Positions 59,784-64,000 of a stretch of 64,000 nucleotides of DNA are shown here, in pieces. Each line of letters begins with the position of its first letter. The first letter of the stretch is position 1. The stretch lies in contig CAKVCK010000020.1 in the NCBI GenBank assembly GCA_934725575.1, forward strand, positions 1 to 64,000. Direction: 5' to 3'. Below the pieces are notes generated by a model that worked only from the letters and a program-made list of their open reading frames with translations, ran no database searches and was not told the DNA's origin. Both the position numbers and the translations under genes were made by a program. The DNA comes from an uncultured Bacteroidales bacterium (GTDB taxonomy: Bacteria; Bacteroidota; Bacteroidia; Bacteroidales; UBA932).

Positions 59784-61076
59784 TTAGAGAACGTTGATTA
59801 TGAAGTAGTTCTTCTTGCCTTTCTGGGCGAGGATGTACTTCCCGTCCACGATGTCCTTCTCGGAGATCTCGTACTCGATGTCGGCCACCTTGTCCTTGTT
59901 GATGCTCACACCGTTGCCCTGAACCATCTTCCTGGCCTCTCCCTTTGATGGGAAGACCGGTGTCTTCACGGCGAGGAAGTCAAGGATGTCGCAAGGAAGG
60001 TCTGATCTCTGAATATCAAAGGTCGGCACGCCGCTGAATACTGCGAGGAACGTCTTCTCGTCCAGTTTCCTCAGCTCGTCGGAAGTCGAGTTGCCGAACA
60101 GCATCTTGGACGCGGAGACCGCGTTGGCATATTCATCAGCCCCGTGGATCATTGTGGTAAGCTCCTTGGCGAGAAGCTGCTGGAGCGTCCTGCGGCCAGG
60201 GTCCTGACGGTGCTCCTCGATGGCGGCGTCGATTGTCTCCTTGTCAAGAAGGGTGAATATCTTGATATATCTCTCAGCGTCCTCGTCGCTGACATTCAGC
60301 CAGAACTGGTAGAACTCGTAAGGGGAGGTCTTCTCCGGATCGAGCCAGATGTTGCCTTTCTCCGTCTTTCCGAACTTGGTTCCGTCGGCCTTGCGTATGA
60401 GCGGGCAGGTGAGGGCGAACGCGTCGGTCTTGCCGAGCATCCTGCGGATGAGCTCAGTGCCGGTGGTGATGTTGCCCCACTGGTCGCTTCCGCCAAGCTG
60501 GAGACGGCAGCCCTTGTTCTCGTAGAGCCAGAGATAGTCGTAGCCCTGGAGCAGCTGGTAGCTGAACTCGGTGAAGGACATTCCCTCGCGTGACTCGCTG
60601 GAAAGACGCTTCTTCACGGAGTCCTTGGCCATCATATAGTTCACGGTGATGTGCTTGCCCACATCACGGATGAAGTTCAGGAAAGAGTAGTTTTTCATCC
60701 AGTCGTAGTTGTTCACTAGCTCCGCCTTGTTAGGCGCGTCGGAGTCGAAGTCAAGGATCCTTGACAGCTGCTTCTTGATGCCCGCGATGTTGTGCTGGAG
60801 GGTCTCCTCGTCCAAAAGGTTCCTTTCCTGGGATTTCATCGACGGGTCACCGATCATTCCGGTCGCTCCTCCGATCAGGGCGATAGGCTTGTGCCCGCAC
60901 TGCTGGAAGTGCTTCAGGATCATGATGCTGACAAGGTGGCCGATGTGCAGGGAGTCAGCCGTCGGGTCGATTCCCACGTAGGCTGCCTGAGGGCCTTCCA
61001 TAAGTTTTTCCTCTGTTCCAGGCATAATGTCCTGGATCATTCCTCTCCATTTGAGTTCCTCTACGAAATTCTTCAT
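59784..61076 (-). CDS. tyrS: Tyrosyl-tRNA synthetase
   Basis: Charges tRNA-Tyr with tyrosine. Class I synthetase of 430 residues from ATG 61076 (MKNFVEELKWRGMIQDIMPG); an open frame continues upstream to 61262 but runs through the promoter region and the tpiA start on the other strand. Marks: the HIGH-type SLHIGHLVSIMIL, tyrosine-site YDWMKNYSFLNFIRD and SYQLLQGYDYLWL, GGSDQWGN, and the KMSKS counterpart KFGKTEKGN. The C-terminal S4-like domain is GEARKMVQGNGVSINKDKV. Divergent from tpiA; rbfA follows. Confidence 0.97.
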   Translation of the reverse strand: MKNFVEELKWRGMIQDIMPGTEEKLMEGPQAAYVGIDPTADSLHIGHLVSIMILKHFQQCGHKPIALIGGATGMIGDPSMKSQERNLLDEETLQHNIAGIKKQLSRILDFDSDAPNKAELVNNYDWMKNYSFLNFIRDVGKHITVNYMMAKDSVKKRLSSESREGMSFTEFSYQLLQGYDYLWLYENKGCRLQLGGSDQWGNITTGTELIRRMLGKTDAFALTCPLIRKADGTKFGKTEKGNIWLDPEKTSPYEFYQFWLNVSDEDAERYIKIFTLLDKETIDAAIEEHRQDPGRRTLQQLLAKELTTMIHGADEYANAVSASKMLFGNSTSDELRKLDEKTFLAVFSGVPTFDIQRSDLPCDILDFLAVKTPVFPSKGEARKMVQGNGVSINKDKVADIEYEISEKDIVDGKYILAQKGKKNYFIINVL

Positions 61077-61150
61077 TGTATGATTCGTTTTTATTTTCAA
61101 CCTTGGCGGTGTGATTTCGGGCGTTTCCGCATTTTCACACCGAATTTGTG

Positions 61151-61179
61151 CAAAGTTAGGCAAAAATAACGTAAATTTG
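61151..61179. promoter_or_regulatory. Overlapping divergent promoters of tyrS and tpiA
   Basis: For tyrS (minus) TAACTTTG lies at 61158-61151; for tpiA (plus) TAAATTTG at 61172-61179. Both match the -7 consensus, but neither has TTG at exactly 20 nt (tpiA has one at 23 nt). The two boxes are only 13 bp apart, so the polymerases would exclude each other. Confidence 0.55.
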
Positions 61180-61219
61180 CAGGCTGGAAAAGAAATTAAC
61201 AGTTTAAAGATTAACGAAT

Positions 61220-61975
61220 ATGAGAAAGAAAATCGTTGCCGGAAACTGGAAGATGAACACAACTCTCCAGGAAGGCGTTGAACTTGCGAAGGCTGTGGCC
61301 GCCAAGTCAGTTGAGACTCCAGAGAATGTAGGGCTTATCGTGGCCCCTCCTTTCACTCATCTCGCATCCGTAGCCGAGGCTCTCAAAGGGTCAAAGGTAG
61401 AGCTTTCAGCCCAGAACTGCGCTGATCACGAGAAGGGCGCCTACACAGGCGAGGTCGCTGTGAATATGCTTACATCAGTCGGCTGCCAGTGGACCATCCT
61501 CGGACATTCTGAGAGAAGGCAGTACTACGGTGAGACAGACGAGAAGCTCGTCGAGAAGACAAAGCTCGCCCTCGCCGCCGGTCTTGGTGTGATCCTTTGC
61601 GTTGGTGAGAATCTTGAGCAGAGAGAGGCCGGAAATCATTTCGATGTTGTTACCGAGCAGATCAAGAACGTCCTCTATAACTTCACAGCAGAGGACATGG
61701 CCAAGATCATCGTAGCTTACGAGCCGGTTTGGGCCATCGGTACAGGCAAGACCGCCACAGCTGAGCAGGCTGAGGAAATCCACGCTTGCATCCGCAAGGT
61801 GCTTGCCGAGAAGTTCGGTGAGACCGTAGCCGAGGACACAACTATCCTCTACGGTGGAAGCTGCAAGCCTTCAAACGCCAAGGAGCTCTTCGCGCAGAAG
61901 GACATCGACGGTGGATTGATCGGTGGCGCCGCCCTCAAGGCAGACGACTTTATCGCTATAGCAAAGAGCTACTAG
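61220..61975 (+). CDS. tpiA: Triosephosphate isomerase
   Basis: Interconverts dihydroxyacetone phosphate and glyceraldehyde-3-phosphate in glycolysis. 251 residues, the usual length. Active-site residues: the Lys of VAGNWKMNTT, the His of ILGHSERRQYYGE, the Glu of AYEPVWAIGTGKTA (with the flexible loop), and the phosphate-binding GGLIGGAAL. Codon use is strongly biased, as in highly expressed genes. Monocistronic; a dispersed repeat follows the stop. Confidence 0.98.
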   Translation: MRKKIVAGNWKMNTTLQEGVELAKAVAAKSVETPENVGLIVAPPFTHLASVAEALKGSKVELSAQNCADHEKGAYTGEVAVNMLTSVGCQWTILGHSERRQYYGETDEKLVEKTKLALAAGLGVILCVGENLEQREAGNHFDVVTEQIKNVLYNFTAEDMAKIIVAYEPVWAIGTGKTATAEQAEEIHACIRKVLAEKFGETVAEDTTILYGGSCKPSNAKELFAQKDIDGGLIGGAALKADDFIAIAKSY

Positions 61976-61996
61976 CTCTTTGCTATCTTCCTCCAA

Positions 61997-62061
61997 CCCC
62001 AAGTCACTTCGTGACAGCCCCTGGGGGCACGGGGAAAGGATTCCACGAAACCCCTTCGGTC
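61997..62061 (+). repeat. REP-like dispersed repeat, copy B
   Basis: Near-identical to 32470-32534, differing by a few substitutions and one-base indels, with the same nested dyads. It starts 22 bp after the tpiA stop. Both copies lie on the plus strand between transcription units, as REP elements do. Confidence 0.8.
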
Positions 62062-62097
62062 GCAACGCTCCGAGATCTGCTGGAAGGGGCTGAAAAT

Positions 62098-62128
62098 AAA
62101 AAAGGAGAGGCATTGCCTCTCCTTTTTT
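62098..62128 (-). terminator. Terminator of the histone-like gene
   Basis: GGAGAGGC (62104-62111) pairs with GCCTCTCC (62115-62122) around ATT, flanked by six A and six T, so it works in both directions. It lies 15 bp past the histone-like stop and may also end tpiA transcripts. Confidence 0.88.
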
Positions 62129-62142
62129 GGTATCGCGTCTTC

Positions 62143-62319
62143 TTACTTCTTGGACTCCTCAACAGAAACCTTTCTGAATTCCTTAAGATCCTTCATAAGT
62201 TCGAGAGCGGCCTTGCGGGCGCGTGCGCCGGCGGCCTTGTTACCCTTTTCTACCTGAGCGTCCGCGTTCTCTACGAAAACATTGAGCTCTTCCTTGATTT
62301 TAGCGACAAGATTTTCCAT
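62143..62319 (-). CDS. Histone H1-like protein (Hc1 family)
   Basis: A 58-residue protein found almost universally in Bacteroidota and annotated as histone H1-like/Hc1 family. Translation from ATG at 62317-62319 reads MENLVAKIKEELNVFVENAD, then AQVEKGNKAAGARARKAALE and LMKDLKEFRKVSVEESKK. The KGNKAAGARARKA stretch and the C-terminal EFRKVSVEESKK are diagnostic. It is lysine-rich and probably binds DNA or RNA non-specifically; the function in vivo is not well settled. Monocistronic with its own promoter and terminator. Confidence 0.93.
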   Translation of the reverse strand: MENLVAKIKEELNVFVENADAQVEKGNKAAGARARKAALELMKDLKEFRKVSVEESKK

Positions 62320-62392
62320 TTTTTAATTTTTTGTGAATAGTTGAACTATGTGTAATGTTATAAAATTCGGCTTCGTATCACTTAACGGCGTG

Positions 62393-62421
62393 CAAGTTAT
62401 GTAAAAAAATGTAATTAACAA
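62393..62421 (-). promoter_or_regulatory. Promoter of the histone-like gene
   Basis: On the minus strand TTG (62421-62419), 19 nt including a T-run, then TAACTTG (62399-62393), a near match to TAnnTTTG. The leader would be about 65 nt. Confidence 0.5.
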
Positions 62422-62456
62422 ATATTTCCGGCAAAAAATACTGGTTTTCCACCGCT

Positions 62457-63044
62457 TTAACCCTCATTTTCTTCTTTTTTAGGCTTGATGTTAAGCAGAT
62501 TCATCGCCCTGTCCGGTCCGATGGTCGCAAAGTTTTTGACCCCCTCGATGACTCTGTCACATATTCCCGGAACAGCCGCTTTCTCTTCATCGGCAAGTTG
62601 TCCGATCACATAGTCAACCTGGGCTCCACGTGAGAAATTGTTGCCTATCCCTATCCTGATCCTGGCCCATTGCGTTGTCTCCAGCCTGGCCTGGATGTCC
62701 TTCAGTCCGTTATGTCCGCCGTCGCTTCCGTTCTTGCGCATCCTGACCGTCCCGAACGGAAGGTTCAGGTCGTCACAGATCACGATGAGGTTCTCAAGCG
62801 GAAGTTTCAGTCTGTCCATCCAGTAACGGACAGCGTTACCGCTGAGATTCATATAGGTGGAAGGCTTCAAAAGGTAGAACTTCCGTCCCTTGAATGAGAT
62901 CTCGGCCACGTCACCGTAACGTTCCGTCCTGAAAACAGTATTGGATGCCTGAGCCCAGGCATCCAACACCATAAACCCCATATTGTGTCTGGTAGAAGCG
63001 TACTCCGCGCCGATGTTTCCCAATCCTGCGACAAGGTAGTTCAT
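62457..63044 (-). CDS. pth: Peptidyl-tRNA hydrolase
   Basis: Recycles peptidyl-tRNA released by stalled ribosomes. 195 residues from ATG 63044 (MNYLVAGLGNIGAEY). Active-site elements: the Asn of GLGN, the catalytic His of STRHNMGF, the Asp of VICDDLNLPFG and the Asn of GGHNGLKDI. An in-frame ATG at 63131 lies inside rplY and is not likely. It starts 31 nt after rplY, the common L25-Pth order. Confidence 0.96.
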   Translation of the reverse strand: MNYLVAGLGNIGAEYASTRHNMGFMVLDAWAQASNTVFRTERYGDVAEISFKGRKFYLLKPSTYMNLSGNAVRYWMDRLKLPLENLIVICDDLNLPFGTVRMRKNGSDGGHNGLKDIQARLETTQWARIRIGIGNNFSRGAQVDYVIGQLADEEKAAVPGICDRVIEGVKNFATIGPDRAMNLLNIKPKKEENEG

Positions 63045-63075
63045 TCCAGTGTCTTCTTCAGAGGTTAGAGCTGGC

Positions 63076-63717
63076 TTATTCAGCAGCCGGCTCAGCAGAT
63101 TCCTCAGTTGCAGTCTCGTGTTCCTCGGCACCTTCCATCTTCTCCTCGTGTGCGAGCTGCGCGGCGAGCTGACGTGTTGACTTCACGGCGCAGATGATGG
63201 TTGACTTAGGTGTTACAACGGTTACGTTCTCAACCTTGATGTCGCCGGCGACGATGCGCTTTTCGATGTCGAGCTTGGTGACGTCGAGGTTGATCGTGTC
63301 AGGAAGATCGTTCATAAGGGCGCTGATGCGAACCTCTCTGCTGACGAGAACGAACTTACCACCTCTCTGTACTCCGACAGGGTGACCGCTCACAACAACC
63401 GGAACCTTGATGGTCACAGGCTTGTCCTCAGTTACCGCGAGGAAGTCGGCGTGAAGGCAGTTGTCCTTTACAGGATGGTACTGAAGCTCGTGAACGACAG
63501 CTGTGTAGGCTTTGCCGTTGTCGAGTTTGATGTCGATGATGAATGACGCCGGAGTGTGGGTGATTCCCATAAGGTCTCTTTCAGTCACTGTGAAGAGAAC
63601 GTTCTCCAGACCTGGTCCGTAGAGGTTGCAAGGAACGAGACCCTGCTTACGGAATGCTTTGATCACGGCCTTGTTGCCGACTTCGCGGACTTTGCCGTTA
63701 AGCTCAAAATGCTTCAT
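63076..63717 (-). CDS. rplY: 50S ribosomal protein L25/general stress protein Ctc
   Basis: Binds 5S rRNA in the large subunit. The 213-residue form has the N-terminal L25 domain (FELNGKVREVGNKAVIKAFRKQGLVPCNLYG, LQYHPVKDNCLHADFLAV), a C-terminal beta domain (TIKVPVVVSGHPVGVQRGGKFVLVSREVRI) and an acidic Ala/Glu-rich tail (EEHETATEESAEPAAE) typical of the long Ctc type. It heads the rplY-pth operon and has a full-match housekeeping promoter. Confidence 0.96.
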   Translation of the reverse strand: MKHFELNGKVREVGNKAVIKAFRKQGLVPCNLYGPGLENVLFTVTERDLMGITHTPASFIIDIKLDNGKAYTAVVHELQYHPVKDNCLHADFLAVTEDKPVTIKVPVVVSGHPVGVQRGGKFVLVSREVRISALMNDLPDTINLDVTKLDIEKRIVAGDIKVENVTVVTPKSTIICAVKSTRQLAAQLAHEEKMEGAEEHETATEESAEPAAE

Positions 63718-63804
63718 TGTTTTGTTGTTTAAAATGTGTTACTCAGTTCCGGACCGCCCGGAACCCCATTGCACCAAAAGCGTCGCCGCTTTGTAATTGC
63801 GGCG

Positions 63805-63835
63805 CAAAGATAGGAATATTTTGGTTACCTCACAA
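63805..63835 (-). promoter_or_regulatory. Promoter of rplY-pth
   Basis: On the minus strand TTG (63835-63833), 20 nt, TATCTTTG (63812-63805): a full match. It overlaps the last codons of the upstream peptidase gene. The leader to the rplY ATG is about 80 nt. Confidence 0.78.
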
Positions 63836-64000
63836 GCCCCGTGGCCTTATTCCAAGGTTCCTTCTTATAATAGGAGTCAAGAAGCGGGGTGCCGGCACAC
63901 GGCAGGTAGATGCTGAAGCCGGAATATTCAGTGATGTCGAAAGTGGCGAGGAATTGCGGGGTGGCATCCCTGTAGACCACGCAGCGGTCGATGGCGTCGT
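63825..64000 (-). CDS. C-terminal end of a probable clostripain-family (C11) peptidase
   Basis: Only the last 58 codons are in view, ending at TAA (63825-63827). The frame reads DAIDRCVVYRDATPQF, then ITEYSGFSIYLPCAGTPL and LDSYYKKEPWNKATGLVR. The pattern YSGFSIYLP followed by a closing YYK-x-PW-x-KATG resembles the C-terminus of secreted clostripain-related cysteine proteases of Bacteroidota. The catalytic His-Cys pair lies outside the window, so the call rests on this tail alone. Confidence 0.55.
   Translation of the reverse strand, partial: DAIDRCVVYRDATPQFLATFDITEYSGFSIYLPCAGTPLLDSYYKKEPWNKATGLVR

Overview
The window is a piece of a Bacteroidales chromosome (phylum Bacteroidota), moderately GC-rich and not identifiable to species from sequence alone. 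The lineage shows in four SusC/SusD pairs, a hybrid two-component regulator (HTCS), ECF sigma/FecR regulation with STN-domain SusC proteins, BACON and FISUMP lipoproteins, a histone H1-like mini-protein, and promoters of the Bacteroidota type (TTG, 20 nt, TAnnTTTG). The best promoter matches precede the tRNA-Lys pair, the toxin-antitoxin operon, the DUF4143 ATPase, the alpha/beta hydrolase and rplY.

Region 1 (1-9444): a truncated GH27 alpha-galactosidase gene is divergent from fecR-susC-susD-DUF1735/F5_8 lipoprotein. An ECF sigma gene closes the block in convergent orientation. Both divergent promoters carry the same bipartite element, GGTAGGGTAAA-N12-CGTT, which looks like an ECF promoter, so the enzyme and the uptake operon are probably one regulon.

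Region 2 (9584-22654): a BACON lipoprotein, fecR, susC and susD are joined by TAATG junctions. Then come two beta-propeller lipoproteins, a second ECF sigma factor, a lipoprotein glycerophosphodiester phosphodiesterase and an organophosphate (glycerol-3-phosphate type) transporter. Read together, this suggests a SusCD uptake system for a glycerophosphodiester-containing compound rather than an ordinary glycan. It is the most unusual candidate system in the window.

Region 3 (22700-28150): an AT-richer stretch with a RelB/DinJ-type antitoxin and PIN toxin, four tandem 23-bp repeats, a DUF4143 ATPase, about 550 bp without genes, and a GH95 alpha-L-fucosidase broken by a one-base frameshift before its catalytic Asp.

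Region 4 (28178-34138): two unknown proteins, aquaporin Z, a mannose-1-phosphate guanylyltransferase plus glycosyltransferase operon, two tRNA-Lys genes and an alpha/beta hydrolase.

Region 5 (34451-57703, all minus): a large polysaccharide utilization locus, read in the order GH88, susC, susD, two lipoproteins, two heparinase II/III-like lyases, HTCS, then a second susC-susD with two lipoproteins. GH88 plus lyases points to a uronic-acid polysaccharide such as a glycosaminoglycan. No sulfatase lies in the window. Upstream are a possible structured RNA ending in a strong terminator, a threefold repeat, and a membrane protein with an AraC-like tail.

Region 6 (59435-64000): housekeeping genes rbfA, tyrS, tpiA, a histone-like gene, pth, rplY, and the end of a probable clostripain-family protease.
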